DNA of 64,000 bases from the NCBI GenBank assembly GCA_017554615.1, contig JAFZHY010000012.1, positions 1-64,000 of the forward strand, given 5' to 3'. The position numbers and the translations under genes were made by a program. This document shows, piece by piece, positions 1-9,613 of this stretch (position 1 is the first letter of the stretch; the number at the start of each line of letters is the position of its first letter). Source of the DNA: Clostridia bacterium. GTDB lineage: Bacteria > Bacillota > Clostridia > UMGS1840 > HGM11507. The notes under the pieces were generated by a model. It had not been told where the DNA came from. It searched no databases and saw only the letters and a program-made list of their open reading frames with translations.

Positions 1-30
1 AAAAATCCTGTCGAAAGATAGGATTTTTCT
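1..30. terminator. Hairpin, likely terminator of the gene left of the window
   Basis: AAAAATCCT pairs with AGGATTTTT around a ten-base loop and is followed by a T-rich run. It looks like the end of a transcription unit outside the window. The first twelve bases (AAAAATCCTGTC) recur as an exact reverse complement at 80-91, so a longer alternative fold is possible. Confidence 0.5.
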
Positions 31-38
31 TTTGTGTT

Positions 39-142
39 ATTCATTTTTCATTATTCAATATTCATCATTCATTAAACTTGACAGGATTTTTTAATGAATA
101 ATGAATAATGAAGACGCTGTGCTTATGAATAATTAATAATTA
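39..142. repeat. AT-rich inverted repeat built from ATTCATT words
   Basis: Bases 49-76 are runs of ATTCATT/ATTCAAT. Bases 90-113 carry the complementary AATGAATAATGAA pattern, so the two arms can form a long imperfect stem around 77-90. No coding potential is visible. It looks like simple intergenic repeat DNA. Confidence 0.45.
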
Positions 143-182
143 CGGTATTTTTATATGTCATCTAAACCATTCATATCTTAAA

Positions 183-218
183 AAATTCCCAAGCCGTAAG
201 GTTTGGGATATTTTTTTA
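183..218. terminator. Hairpin with T-run upstream of proB
   Basis: TCCCAAGCC and GGTTTGGGA form a nine-base-pair stem with one wobble pair and a GTAA loop, followed by a run of seven T. It is a terminator-like element that isolates proBA from upstream transcription. Confidence 0.5.
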
Positions 219-260
219 CCTATTACTTCTTAACTCTTCACTTCCCCTAAAACAAAACCC

Positions 261-289
261 TTGAAAAAATCTTTCTTTTAATGTAAAAT
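261..289 (+). promoter_or_regulatory. Sigma-A type promoter for proBA
   Basis: TTGAAA (261-266), a 17-base spacer and TAAAAT (284-289). Transcription would start near 296, after the upstream in-frame ATG at 293. This is one reason to place the proB start at 320. Confidence 0.55.
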
Positions 290-319
290 AATATGTATGT
301 TGATAATGGGGGTATTAGT

Positions 320-1111
320 ATGTCAAAACGCAATATAAAATCTGACATCATTGTTATAAAAGTTGGAACAAGCACATTAACATATGAAACAGGAAAACTT
401 AATTTAAAAAGGCTTGATATCTTATCAAGAATTATCTCTGATTTAAAAAATTCAGGGAAGAGGGTAGTTCTTGTATCATCAGGTGCTATTGGTGTGGGAA
501 TGTCAAAACTTGGGATGACACAAAGACCTCAATCAGTTAAGGAGAAACAGGCTATTGCTGCTGTCGGCCAATGTGAACTTATGAGCATCTATGACAGACT
601 GTTTGCAGAATACGGAACAGTTGTGGCGCAGATTCTTCTTACAAAAGATGTTCTTACCAATAAAGAAAGAAATGATAATATAATAAATACATTTAATGTA
701 TTATTAGATAAAGGCATTGTTCCTATTGTTAACGAGAATGACTCTATATCCATTGACGAAATTAAGTTTGGAGATAATGATACTTTGTCTTCCATAGTTT
801 CAAAAATAGTTAACGCAGATACTCTTATAATTTTATCTGATATTGACGGTTTGTATAATAAAAATCCGAGAGAATATTCAGATGCAAAAATTATAAGACA
901 GATAGATGTAATTGACAATAGCGTAGAAGAAATGGCATCCGGTGCAGGAAGTAACCGTGGTACAGGCGGAATGATAACAAAAATCACTGCAGCAAAAATG
1001 GCAACTGAAACAGGAACTGATGTTGTAATTGCTAACGGATGTGATCCTCATATTATATATGATATATTGGACGGGGAAGAAATAGGTACAATTTTTACAG
1101 GAAGGAAATAA
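320..1111 (+). CDS. proB: Glutamate 5-kinase
   Basis: Phosphorylates glutamate to gamma-glutamyl phosphate, the first step of proline synthesis, in the cytoplasm. The 263-residue protein is an amino-acid kinase fold: a glycine-rich start (KVGTST, near residue 14), SSGAIG (53-58), NENDSIS (138-144) and GTGGM (214-218). It lacks the C-terminal PUA domain of longer ProB proteins, as many Firmicute enzymes do. An in-frame ATG exists at 293, but the GGGGG site just before 320 and the promoter position favour 320. Two bases separate it from proA, so the two are surely co-transcribed. Confidence 0.95.
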   Translation: MSKRNIKSDIIVIKVGTSTLTYETGKLNLKRLDILSRIISDLKNSGKRVVLVSSGAIGVGMSKLGMTQRPQSVKEKQAIAAVGQCELMSIYDRLFAEYGTVVAQILLTKDVLTNKERNDNIINTFNVLLDKGIVPIVNENDSISIDEIKFGDNDTLSSIVSKIVNADTLIILSDIDGLYNKNPREYSDAKIIRQIDVIDNSVEEMASGAGSNRGTGGMITKITAAKMATETGTDVVIANGCDPHIIYDILDGEEIGTIFTGRK

Positions 1112-1113
1112 AA

Positions 1114-2358
1114 ATGGAAGAACTTATTTTAAAAGGGAAGGCAACTAAAAAAGCATCCTCCTATCTTAGAACATTAAATAAAGATGATAAGAATAATTTA
1201 ATAAAAAGCATAATAAACAGTATTGATAAAAACAGAAACTATATCCTTTCAGAAAACAGAAAAGATATAGAAAATGCACGTGCAAACGGAATAAAAGATA
1301 CAATGATAGACAGATTAACCCTTACAGATGAAAGAATTGACGATATTATAGAGGGCGGGAAAAATCTTATAAGTCTTAACGACCCTGTTGGAGAGATAAT
1401 CTCAATGTGGGAAAGACCTAATGGTATTAAAATAGGTAAAAAAAGAGTTCCTATCGGTGTTATCGGGATAATTTACGAAGCGCGTCCTAATGTTACTGTT
1501 GATGCGGCTCTTTTATGTCTTAAAACATCCAATGCTGTAATTTTAAAAGGCGGAAAAGAAGCAATTAACTCCAATATTGCTCTTGTAAATGTTATTAAAT
1601 CTGCACTTTCTGAAAACGAAGTTTTGCAGGATGCAGTAAATATAATAGAAGATACTGACAGGGAAGTTACCCTTTCATTTATGAAACTTAATAAATATCT
1701 TGATTTGCTTATTCCTCGTGGGGGAGCAGGGCTTATTAAAACAGTTGTAGAAAATGCAACCGTTCCTTTAATTGAAACAGGCACAGGAAATTGCCATACA
1801 TATATTGATTCTTCATTTGATTTTAAAATGGCAGAAGATATAATAATAAATGCAAAAACTCAAAGACCGTCTGTGTGTAATGCCTGTGAAAGCCTTGTAA
1901 TAAATAAACAAATAGCAAATGAATTTTTGCCTTATATAGTAGAAAAATTAAAAGCAAAAAATGTTGAAGTAAGGGGTTGTGAAGAGTCTTTAAAAATATG
2001 CCCCGAAATTTTAAAAGCAACTGATGAAGATTTTTATAAAGAGTATAACGACCTTATAATATCGGTTAAAATAGTTGAAGGAATAGATGAGGCGATAGAA
2101 CATATCAACGAACATTCTACCGGCCATTCTGAATGTATTATAACTGATAATTATTTTAACTCGGAGAAATTCCTTAATGATATAGATTCTGCTTGTGTTT
2201 ATGTGAATGCTTCAACAAGGTTTACCGATGGGTATGAGTTTGGTTTTGGTGCAGAAATAGGTATAAGCACTCAGAAACTTCATGCCAGAGGGCCTATGGG
2301 GCTTACAGAATTAACAAGTATAAAATATATAATATACGGAAACGGACAGGTAAGATAA
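1114..2358 (+). CDS. proA: Gamma-glutamyl phosphate reductase
   Basis: Reduces the ProB product to glutamate-5-semialdehyde with NADPH, which cyclises on the way to proline. The 414 residues match the usual ProA length and the aldehyde dehydrogenase superfamily fold. The catalytic cysteine lies in the PSVCNACE segment near residue 255, and the C-terminal part shows the typical GFGAEIGIST segment. It follows proB by two bases, forming the proBA operon, and an AEC transporter gene follows by two more. Confidence 0.96.
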   Translation: MEELILKGKATKKASSYLRTLNKDDKNNLIKSIINSIDKNRNYILSENRKDIENARANGIKDTMIDRLTLTDERIDDIIEGGKNLISLNDPVGEIISMWERPNGIKIGKKRVPIGVIGIIYEARPNVTVDAALLCLKTSNAVILKGGKEAINSNIALVNVIKSALSENEVLQDAVNIIEDTDREVTLSFMKLNKYLDLLIPRGGAGLIKTVVENATVPLIETGTGNCHTYIDSSFDFKMAEDIIINAKTQRPSVCNACESLVINKQIANEFLPYIVEKLKAKNVEVRGCEESLKICPEILKATDEDFYKEYNDLIISVKIVEGIDEAIEHINEHSTGHSECIITDNYFNSEKFLNDIDSACVYVNASTRFTDGYEFGFGAEIGISTQKLHARGPMGLTELTSIKYIIYGNGQVR

Positions 2359-2360
2359 AA

Positions 2361-3299
2361 ATGGAGAATTTCTTTTTTGCATTAAACGGAGTATTGCCTA
2401 TATTTTTAGTAATGGCAATAGGCTGTTATTTAAAATATAAAAACATATTAAAAGAAGAATTTTATAATAATGCATCAAGATTTGTGTTTCTTATAGCCAC
2501 ACCTGCGCTTCTTTTTTCAGATACCGCATCGGTTGATTTTAATGAGACATTTGATATTAAATTTATTTTAGTTGGTTTGGGAATTATAGTGGCATATATT
2601 ATACTTTTATGGATATTTGTGCCAATATTTGTTAAAGACAGGGTAAAGACAGGTGCTATAATTCATTGCTCCTTCAGGTCTAATTTTGCTATTTTAGGAA
2701 TACCTCTGGCAAAAAATGTACTTGACTCTGTGGGAGTAGCAAAAGCAGAACTTCTTCTTGCGTTTGGTGTGCCTTTATTTAATATCTGTGCTGTGGTATG
2801 CCTTGCATACTGGTCCCAGGGAAAAGGGGACTATAAGAAAATGTTTAAAAACATTGTAACTAACCCTCTTATAATAGGTGCACTTAGTGGTCTTGTGTTT
2901 TCTGTGTTTAATATTCATATCCCTGTTTCTATATCTAAAACAATAAGTTATGTAGGGAACACTGCTTTAGGTCTTGGGCTTATAGTTTTAGGTGCATCCT
3001 TTGATATTAAGAAATTTACAAAAAATATTAAATTAACTTTTTTTTCATCAATGCTTAAGGTAGTTGTTGCTCCTATATTCGGCCTTACATTAGGCTATCT
3101 TATCGGTTTTAGAGGTGCTGAACTTATGATAATTTTAATATATATGGGTTCATCATCTGCTATTAACAGTTACATAATGGCAAAAGAAATGGGTTCGGAC
3201 AGTGAACTTACATCAGGCATTGTTGTCTGCACAACAGGTCTTAGTATTATAACTTTATTTTTAGGCCTATTTTTAATAAAATCATTAGGATTATATTGA
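2361..3299 (+). CDS. AEC-family (auxin efflux carrier) membrane transporter
   Basis: A 312-residue polytopic membrane protein with about ten hydrophobic segments in two halves. The pattern, including FRSNFAILGIPLA in the middle and conserved small residues in the last helices, is that of the AEC/PIN-like family. Bacterial members move small carboxylates such as malate, or amino acids. The substrate here cannot be read from sequence. Its place two bases after proA suggests it could move a related metabolite, but that is only inference from context. Confidence 0.85.
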   Translation: MENFFFALNGVLPIFLVMAIGCYLKYKNILKEEFYNNASRFVFLIATPALLFSDTASVDFNETFDIKFILVGLGIIVAYIILLWIFVPIFVKDRVKTGAIIHCSFRSNFAILGIPLAKNVLDSVGVAKAELLLAFGVPLFNICAVVCLAYWSQGKGDYKKMFKNIVTNPLIIGALSGLVFSVFNIHIPVSISKTISYVGNTALGLGLIVLGASFDIKKFTKNIKLTFFSSMLKVVVAPIFGLTLGYLIGFRGAELMIILIYMGSSSAINSYIMAKEMGSDSELTSGIVVCTTGLSIITLFLGLFLIKSLGLY

Positions 3300-3306
3300 G
3301 GTTAGT

Positions 3307-3906
3307 ATGAAGAAAGTATATGCAGTAAAAAAAGGCAAGAAAACAGGCATTTTTTATAACTGGGATGAAGTTAAAGAACTTATTTCAGGTTTTTCAGGTG
3401 CTGAGTACAAAGGCTTTAAAAATGAAAAAGATGCAAACGATTACCTTTACGGACTTGATATAGAACAACTTTCGTTTGAAGATGATAAAACGCTTACAGC
3501 ATATGTTGACGGAAGTTTTGACGTGGATACTATGAGGTATTCATACGGGGTAGTTTGTATTTTTAATAATGAAGTTATAGAAAAACTTTGTGCAGTTGGC
3601 GAAAATAAAGATGCAGCGTCAATGCGTAATGTTGCAGGGGAATTATCTGGAGCAATGAACGCAATAAATTATGCAGTTAAGAACGGTTATGAAAAGATAA
3701 AGATTTATCACGATTATGAGGGGATAGGAAAATGGGCAAGGGGAGAGTGGAAAACCAATCTTTTAAGTACTGTTAAGTATAAAGAATATTGTGATAAAAT
3801 GAGAGAAAAAATAGAGATTGAATTTATAAAAGTTCCTGCACATTCAGGAGTAGAATATAACGAAATGGCAGATAAACTTGCAAAACAGGCACTCGATAAA
3901 AAATGA
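3307..3906 (+). CDS. rnhA: Ribonuclease HI with N-terminal viroplasmin-like domain
   Basis: Degrades RNA in RNA:DNA hybrids. Residues 1-50 (AVKKGKKTGIFYNWDEVKE) form the small hybrid-binding domain also found at the N-terminus of eukaryotic RNase H1. The rest is the nuclease, with the acidic residues in AYVDGSFD, GELSGAMNAI, YHDYEGI and EMADKLAK forming the DEDD metal site. The 199-residue length fits this two-domain type. The gene is convergent with the SSB-like gene, and both stop codons lie inside the shared terminator hairpin. Confidence 0.92.
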   Translation: MKKVYAVKKGKKTGIFYNWDEVKELISGFSGAEYKGFKNEKDANDYLYGLDIEQLSFEDDKTLTAYVDGSFDVDTMRYSYGVVCIFNNEVIEKLCAVGENKDAASMRNVAGELSGAMNAINYAVKNGYEKIKIYHDYEGIGKWARGEWKTNLLSTVKYKEYCDKMREKIEIEFIKVPAHSGVEYNEMADKLAKQALDKK

Positions 3907-3932
3907 TAATGTGATTACACATTATCATTTTT
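3901..3932. terminator. Bidirectional terminator between rnhA and the SSB-like gene
   Basis: AAATGATAATGTG and CACATTATCATTT form a perfect 13-base-pair stem with an ATTA loop and T-tracts on both sides. The stop codons of the two convergent genes lie within the stem. Confidence 0.8.
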
Positions 3933-4550
3933 TATATATTCTATTTTACCTATTGATACCTCAAAAGCAGTTTTTGTAATTTCTGTTTCATCATCTAATT
4001 TTTTCTGATATTCTCTGCTTTGAATTCTGCCCCAAATTTTAATTCTGTCTGACACCTCTAAATTTGATGCAAACTTGGCATTTCTTCCCCACGCAATACA
4101 AGGAATGTAGTCTGATTTATTATGTATACGGTTAACTGCAAGTAAAATATCCGTTATTTCTCTTCCGAAAGGTGTAACCCTGTACACAGGAGTCTTACAT
4201 ATATAACCGTCAAGATATATTTCGTTTTTATCGTAACATTCGTTATAAACAGGCTCTATATCCTTTGCAAAAAGTGTAAGAATAAGTTTGTTGCCAACAT
4301 CAGAAAAGTTATTATACGAACGAAACTGACCGGTAATAATGAGCCTTGCACCAAATGATAAACTTATATTGTCGCATAAAAGTCTTTCGGATGCAGTGAT
4401 ATTTATTATATCGTAAGAATCTGAAAGCCTTTTTGATTTTAAAGAAAAGGAGTAAAACTTTTCTTCGTAAATTTCGTGGCTTAATTTTGGCTCGCTAAAC
4501 ACTTCGCCACAAACTGTGCAGTAGTTGTTTTCTGTGTCTTTTAAAAACAT
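3915..4550 (-). CDS. Single-stranded DNA-binding (OB-fold) protein, divergent, with N-terminal CxxC
   Basis: A 211-residue protein resembling SSB-type OB folds. Two beta-rich segments can be seen, at about residues 28-95 and 105-205. The second has the SSB-like pattern (YLDGYICKTPVYRVTPFGREITDILLAVNR, split here only for description, then YIPCIAWGRNAKF). A CTVCGEVF motif near residue 17 gives one CxxC pair, but I see no second pair for a full zinc ribbon. It lacks the acidic C-terminal tail of replicative SSB, so it is more likely an accessory protein. It lies 60 bases after ruvB, with a possible promoter -10 of its own (TATAAT on the minus strand, 4572-4577). Confidence 0.7.
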   Translation of the reverse strand: MFLKDTENNYCTVCGEVFSEPKLSHEIYEEKFYSFSLKSKRLSDSYDIINITASERLLCDNISLSFGARLIITGQFRSYNNFSDVGNKLILTLFAKDIEPVYNECYDKNEIYLDGYICKTPVYRVTPFGREITDILLAVNRIHNKSDYIPCIAWGRNAKFASNLEVSDRIKIWGRIQSREYQKKLDDETEITKTAFEVSIGKIEYIKNDNV

Positions 4551-4610
4551 AATTTTTATCTCCTATTTAATATTATACTAAATAATATTAAGTAAGAATA
4601 AAAAATATGC

Positions 4611-5642
4611 CTAAAATGATAATTGGTCCTCTTTTAAATCAGTCAGAGGGGATACAATTCCAAAATGCTCATACGCAAGTCGTGTAACCATTCTTCCTCT
4701 TGGAGTTCTGTTTAAAAAGCCTAACTGAAGAAGATATGGCTCATAAACATCTTCGATAGTTGTAGCCTCTTCGCCTATTGTAGCCGCTAATGTATCAAGA
4801 CCCACAGGTCCGCCGTTAAAAGCATTGATAATAGCAAGAATCATTCTTTTGTCAGTTTTATCAAGACCTATTTCGTCAATTTCCATCATCTTAAGAGCCT
4901 TGTCAGTAATGTCTTTTGTAATAACTCCGTCGCCCATAACCTGAGCATAATCTCTCACTCTTTTTAAAAGGCGGTTGGCAATTCTTGGAGTACCTCTTGA
5001 ACGGGACGCTATTTCTTTTGCTCCGTCTTCTTCAATTTTTATATCTAAAATTCCTGCCGACCTTTTTACAATCTGCTTTAATTCTTCGCCTGAATATAGG
5101 TCAAGACGAAGAAGAACGCCGAATCTGTCTCTTAAAGGGGCAGTAAGATTACCTGCCTTGGTGGTTGCACCGATTAAAGTAAATTTAGGCAAATCAAGTC
5201 TGATGCTTCGTGCAGACGGGCCTTTACCTATAATTATATCAAGAGCATAATCTTCCATAGCAGGATACAACACTTCTTCCACACTTTTTGACAGACGATG
5301 AATTTCATCAATAAATAAAACATCATTTTCTGATAAGTTTGTAAGAATTGCAGCAAGGTCGCCTGGTTTTTCTATTGCAGGGCCTGATGTAACACGGATG
5401 TTAACATTAAGTTCATTGGCTATAATCTGGGAAAGAGTAGTCTTCCCAAGCCCAGGAGGACCGTAAAGAAGAACATGGTCTAATGATTCGCCTCTCTGCT
5501 TTGCAGCCTGAATACAGATATTTAAATTTTCTTTTGATTTTTCCTGTCCGACATAATCGCATAAAAACTTCGGCCTTAAGGAATAGTCTTTATCTTCTGA
5601 AAGTTCTCTTGCAGATATTATTCTTTCATTATCTTCCATCAT
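4611..5642 (-). CDS. ruvB: Holliday junction branch migration ATPase RuvB
   Basis: The hexameric motor that drives branch migration of Holliday junctions with RuvA. The 343-residue length is standard. Walker A is GPPGLGKT (residues 61-68), Walker B is [10 protein letters not shown] (108-117), the sensor region is LIGATTKAG, and the C-terminal winged helix ends in TPRGRM. It is the third gene of ruvC-ruvA-ruvB on the minus strand, 13 bases after ruvA. Confidence 0.97.
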   Translation of the reverse strand: MMEDNERIISARELSEDKDYSLRPKFLCDYVGQEKSKENLNICIQAAKQRGESLDHVLLYGPPGLGKTTLSQIIANELNVNIRVTSGPAIEKPGDLAAILTNLSENDVLFIDEIHRLSKSVEEVLYPAMEDYALDIIIGKGPSARSIRLDLPKFTLIGATTKAGNLTAPLRDRFGVLLRLDLYSGEELKQIVKRSAGILDIKIEEDGAKEIASRSRGTPRIANRLLKRVRDYAQVMGDGVITKDITDKALKMMEIDEIGLDKTDKRMILAIINAFNGGPVGLDTLAATIGEEATTIEDVYEPYLLQLGFLNRTPRGRMVTRLAYEHFGIVSPLTDLKEDQLSF

Positions 5643-5655
5643 ATATCCTCACTTT

Positions 5656-6246
5656 TTAGTTCATTAAAAGTTTTAAAGCATTTTTTATAATATCTTCCAC
5701 ATCTTTATAACTGTCTTTAACATTTTTAACTGCACCTTTTGCTTCAAGATTTGAATAACCAAGAACCATAAGTGCATCAACTGCTTCTTTAATAGCAGAA
5801 TCAGGAAGTTCATTATTTTTAATAACTTCTTCGCTTATATTTGAAGAATTTGCAATCTTATCTTTTAATTCAAGTATAATTCTTTCGGCGATTTTTTTGC
5901 CTATTCCAGGCGCCTGTGTAATCGCTTTAACATCGTTTTTAATAACCGAAACTGCGAAAACATCGGTAGGCATAAAAGATAAAATTGAGAGAGCAGCCTT
6001 TGGGCCAACTCCTGAAACTGTGATTAAAAGTTCAAAGGTTTTTAACTCTTCACGACTGTAAAAACCGTAAATATCAAACATATCTTCTCTTATATGAGTG
6101 TATGTATAGCATAATAATTCTTTGTTTATTTCTGCTTTTTCCAAAGTGGTATATGATGTATAAATCTTATATCCAACCCCTGAAACATCAAGAACTAAAA
6201 AATTATTTTCTTTAAGTGTAACTATGCCTTTTATATAATAAAACAT
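5656..6246 (-). CDS. ruvA: Holliday junction DNA helicase subunit RuvA
   Basis: Binds the four-way junction and loads RuvB. It has 196 residues: an N-terminal OB fold (MFYYIKGIVTLKENNFLVLD), tandem helix-hairpin-helix motifs (VSGVGPKAALSIL near residue 77, and APGIGKKIAERIILELKDK near 112) and a C-terminal RuvB-binding domain. The start abuts the ruvC stop. Confidence 0.96.
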   Translation of the reverse strand: MFYYIKGIVTLKENNFLVLDVSGVGYKIYTSYTTLEKAEINKELLCYTYTHIREDMFDIYGFYSREELKTFELLITVSGVGPKAALSILSFMPTDVFAVSVIKNDVKAITQAPGIGKKIAERIILELKDKIANSSNISEEVIKNNELPDSAIKEAVDALMVLGYSNLEAKGAVKNVKDSYKDVEDIIKNALKLLMN

Positions 6247-6741
6247 TTAATATCCTCCTGTTTTACTTATTACCTTATATGAATGTGCATGACACACTGC
6301 AACTGCCAAAGCATCGGCAACATCATCTGGCTTAGGCACTTTTTCCAAGTTAAGAAGAACTTTTACCATCTGCTGCACCTGCTCTTTAACTGCTCGTCCG
6401 TATCCTACAACTGCCTGTTTTATCTGCAGGGGAGTGTATTCATATATAGGTATGTTGTTATAAGCACCGCAAAGAAGACAAACTCCTCGCCCTTGCCCAA
6501 CATTTATAGCAGTTTTTGCGTTGTTGTTAAAGAATAATTCTTCAATGGCAATAACATCCGGCTTATATTCACTAATTATGCAATTTAATTCATCAAATAT
6601 TTTCTTAAGCCTTTCGGGGAAATTTGTGTGCGCCTCAGTAGTAATCTTAGTGTATTCAATAACTTTGAACTTATTTCCCACATATTCTATTATGCCAATT
6701 CCCACGATTGCAAACCCCGGGTCTATACCAAGAATTCTCAT
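6247..6741 (-). CDS. ruvC: Crossover junction endodeoxyribonuclease RuvC
   Basis: Resolves Holliday junctions by symmetric cleavage. With the start at 6741 the protein is 164 residues, the normal RuvC length, and begins MRILGIDPG with the first catalytic Asp at residue 7. The second acidic residue is in AIEELFF, and the last two are in the [15 protein letters not shown] segment. A longer in-frame opening to 6870 would add 43 unlikely residues. The GAGG ribosome site eight bases before 6741 fixes the start. It is the first gene of the minus-strand ruv operon. Confidence 0.95.
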   Translation of the reverse strand: MRILGIDPGFAIVGIGIIEYVGNKFKVIEYTKITTEAHTNFPERLKKIFDELNCIISEYKPDVIAIEELFFNNNAKTAINVGQGRGVCLLCGAYNNIPIYEYTPLQIKQAVVGYGRAVKEQVQQMVKVLLNLEKVPKPDDVADALAVAVCHAHSYKVISKTGGY

Positions 6742-6796
6742 AATTAAAACCTCATAATGCATAAAAATACATTTTCTTGCATTTTTATAAAAATAC

Positions 6797-6825
6797 TTGC
6801 TTTTTTTGTTTTTTTGTAGTATAAT
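6797..6825 (+). promoter_or_regulatory. Sigma-A promoter for argGH
   Basis: TTGCTT (6797-6802), a 17-base spacer and TATAAT (6820-6825). The leader to argG is about 70 bases, AT-rich, with no riboswitch visible. An ArgR operator could overlap it, but I could not identify one convincingly. Confidence 0.6.
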
Positions 6826-6902
6826 ACTAAACGTTGTATATATAATAACATATTTTTTTATATTTAACAATAATAAAATTTATATTTGTGGAGGAATAAA
6901 TA

Positions 6903-8117
6903 ATGAGCAAAAAAGAAAAAGTTATTTTAGCCTATTCAGGAGGTCTTGACACTTCCATTATAATTCCATGGTTAAAAGAAAATTATGATTATGAAGTTAT
7001 AGCAGTATGCGGAGATGTAGGTCAGGGGAAAGAAACTGACGGGCTTTTGGAAAAAGCATTAAAAACAGGCGCATCTAAATTATACATAGAAGATTTAAAA
7101 GAAGATTATGTTGAAAACTATATTTTCCCTACTCTAAAAGCAGGGGCAATATATGAGGGTAAATATCTTTTAGGTACATCTCACGCTCGTCCTTGTATTG
7201 CAAAAAGACTTGTTGAAATTGCAGAAAAAGAGGGCGCAGTTGCTATCTGCCACGGTGCAACAGGTAAGGGGAACGACCAGGTAAGATTTGAACTTACAAT
7301 TAAAGCACTTGCTCCTCATCTTAAAATAATTGCTCCATGGAGAATCTGGGATATCCGTTCAAGAGAAGATGAAATTGAATATGCCGAAGCAAGAAATATT
7401 CCTATTCCTGTTACAAAAGAAGATAACTATTCTATGGACAGAAATGTATGGCACTTATCTCACGAAGGTTTAGATTTGGAAGACCCATGGAATGAGCCTA
7501 AATATGATAAAATTCTTCAACTTATGACAACTCCTGAAAAAGCACCAGATGAATGTGAATATATTGAAGTTGAATTTGAAAAGGGTATTCCTGTTAAAAT
7601 AAACGGTGAAAAATTATCACCTTTAAAAATTGTTGAAAAAGCCAACGAATTAGGCGCAAAACACGGAGTTGGTATAGCAGATATGGTAGAAAACAGACTT
7701 GTTGGTATGAAATCAAGAGGTGTGTATGAAACTCCGGGTGGAACAATTTTATATGCTGCTATTAAAGAACTTGAGTATTTATGTTTAGACAGACAGACAA
7801 TGCATTATAAAGAACTTATTTCTTCTAAATATGCAGAACTTGTATATGACGGATTATGGTTTACACCATTAAGAGAAGCGCTTGATGCATTTGTTGATGT
7901 ATGTGCTAAAAATGTTACAGGTACAGTAAGACTTAAACTATATAAAGGTCAGGTTACACCTGCAGGTGCAAAATCTCCTTATTCATTATATTCTGAAGAT
8001 TTTGCAACATTTGAAAAAGACGAAGTGTACAATCACAAAGACGCTGAAGGATTTATCAATTTATTCGGTTTACCTCTTAAGGTAAGAGCCTTAAAAGAAA
8101 AAGAAAACAAAAAATAA
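6903..8117 (+). CDS. argG: Argininosuccinate synthase
   Basis: Condenses citrulline and aspartate with ATP to argininosuccinate, the penultimate step of arginine synthesis. The 404-residue protein has the PP-loop [10 protein letters not shown] (residues 10-19), [15 protein letters not shown] near residue 117 and the [12 protein letters not shown] segment. The start follows a GGAGG site. argH follows after 11 bases. The arginine repressor gene argR is also in this window, at 36.7 kb. Confidence 0.97.
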   Translation: MSKKEKVILAYSGGLDTSIIIPWLKENYDYEVIAVCGDVGQGKETDGLLEKALKTGASKLYIEDLKEDYVENYIFPTLKAGAIYEGKYLLGTSHARPCIAKRLVEIAEKEGAVAICHGATGKGNDQVRFELTIKALAPHLKIIAPWRIWDIRSREDEIEYAEARNIPIPVTKEDNYSMDRNVWHLSHEGLDLEDPWNEPKYDKILQLMTTPEKAPDECEYIEVEFEKGIPVKINGEKLSPLKIVEKANELGAKHGVGIADMVENRLVGMKSRGVYETPGGTILYAAIKELEYLCLDRQTMHYKELISSKYAELVYDGLWFTPLREALDAFVDVCAKNVTGTVRLKLYKGQVTPAGAKSPYSLYSEDFATFEKDEVYNHKDAEGFINLFGLPLKVRALKEKENKK

Positions 8118-8128
8118 GGAGTCCGTTT

Positions 8129-9508
8129 ATGAAATTATGGGGTGGGCGTTTTTCCAAGGATACAGACAGTCTTGCCAATGACTACAATTCTTCAATTAAG
8201 TTTGACCAAAGGCTTTACAAGGAAGATATAAAGGGAAGTATTGCACATGTTAAAATGCTTGGAGAAAACCATATAATACCTTTGGAAAATGCACTAAAAA
8301 TCAAAGAAGAATTAGAAAATATTTTAAAGGATATAGAAGATGGGAAGATAGAGTTTTCGGTTAATGCTGAGGATATTCATATGAATATAGAAACTATATT
8401 GATTGAACGCCTTGGCGATATCGGAAAGCAACTTCACACAGGCAGAAGCCGTAATGACCAGGTAGCAGTTGACTTTAAAATGTATTTAAGGGAAGAATGC
8501 AATGAGATTAAAGTTCTTCTTATAAATCTTTTAGAAGTGATTTTAAAGATTGCAAAAGAAAACACCAAAACAGTTATGCCTGGGTATACACATCTTCAAA
8601 AAGCACAGCCAATTACTCTTGCGCATCATATGATGGCATATTTCCAGATGTTTTTAAGAGATACCGAAAGACTTTCTGACTGTGTTAGGCGTCTTAATTT
8701 ATGCCCTTTAGGTTCAGGTGCTCTTGCAACTACCACATACCCTCTTGACAGGTTCTTTACTGCAAAGGAATTAGGGTTTTTCGGCCCTACTGAAAACAGT
8801 CTTGACGGGGTGTCAGACAGAGATTATGCGATTGAGTTTACCTTTGTGGCATCAATGATAATGATGCACTTGTCAAGATTTTCGGAAGAGATTATTTTAT
8901 GGTGCACAAATGAATATTCATTTGTTGAACTTGATGACAGTTTTTCTACAGGTTCAAGCATAATGCCTCAGAAGAAAAATCCTGATATGGCTGAACTTAC
9001 CCGTGGTAAAACAGGCAGAGTTTATGGCTCTTTAATGACTCTTTTAACTGTTATGAAAGGTCTGCCACTTGCGTATAATAAAGATATGCAGGAGGATAAA
9101 GAGGCAACATTTGATGCAGTTGATACTTTAAAAATGTGTCTTCCTGTATTTACAAATATGTTGGACACAGCAAAGTTTAAAAAAGATGTTATGGAAAAAG
9201 GCGCAAAAAAAGGGTTTACCAATGCAACCGATGCGGCAGATTATCTTGTTAAATGCGGTATGCCTTTCAGGGATGCTCATAAAGTGATAGGGGAAATGGT
9301 AGCATACGCTTTAGAAAATAATATTTCCCTTGATGAAATTAAAATGGATAAATTAAAGGAATTTTCAAGCGTTATTAAAGAAGATTTCTACACTGCAATA
9401 TCCCTTGACACCTGCGTTAACGAAAGAAACGTTTACGGTGGCCCGTCCGAAAAGGCAATAATAGAGTCAATAAAAAATGCACAGGCGTTTATTGATAAAA
9501 ATAAATAA
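8129..9508 (+). CDS. argH: Argininosuccinate lyase
   Basis: Splits argininosuccinate into arginine and fumarate. The 459-residue protein belongs to the fumarase/aspartase superfamily, with HTGRSRNDQVA near residue 106, TVMPGYTHLQKAQP near 150 and the signature loop SSIMPQKKNPDM near 278-290 that carries the catalytic serine. It is the second gene of argGH and ends at a strong hairpin terminator. Confidence 0.97.
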   Translation: MKLWGGRFSKDTDSLANDYNSSIKFDQRLYKEDIKGSIAHVKMLGENHIIPLENALKIKEELENILKDIEDGKIEFSVNAEDIHMNIETILIERLGDIGKQLHTGRSRNDQVAVDFKMYLREECNEIKVLLINLLEVILKIAKENTKTVMPGYTHLQKAQPITLAHHMMAYFQMFLRDTERLSDCVRRLNLCPLGSGALATTTYPLDRFFTAKELGFFGPTENSLDGVSDRDYAIEFTFVASMIMMHLSRFSEEIILWCTNEYSFVELDDSFSTGSSIMPQKKNPDMAELTRGKTGRVYGSLMTLLTVMKGLPLAYNKDMQEDKEATFDAVDTLKMCLPVFTNMLDTAKFKKDVMEKGAKKGFTNATDAADYLVKCGMPFRDAHKVIGEMVAYALENNISLDEIKMDKLKEFSSVIKEDFYTAISLDTCVNERNVYGGPSEKAIIESIKNAQAFIDKNK

Positions 9509-9520
9509 CAGTATAAAAAT

Positions 9521-9559
9521 AAAGGCGCACTTTCTTAAAAAGTGTGCCTTTAATTTTTT
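9521..9559. terminator. Bidirectional terminator between argH and proS
   Basis: AAAGGCGCACTTT pairs with AAAGTGTGCCTTT (one wobble pair) across a short loop, followed by T residues. It serves argH and, read on the other strand, can serve proS. Confidence 0.8.
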
Positions 9560-9613
9560 AGTTTAAAAGGATAAGTGAAATTTTTTATGTTTCAGACTTT
9601 TTTGGTATCCTTT

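Noticed and set aside
6832-6902. ARG box (ArgR operator) in the argG leader
   Set aside because: The AT-rich stretch has weak partial symmetry, but no site close enough to the known TGAATAATTATTCA-like consensus.
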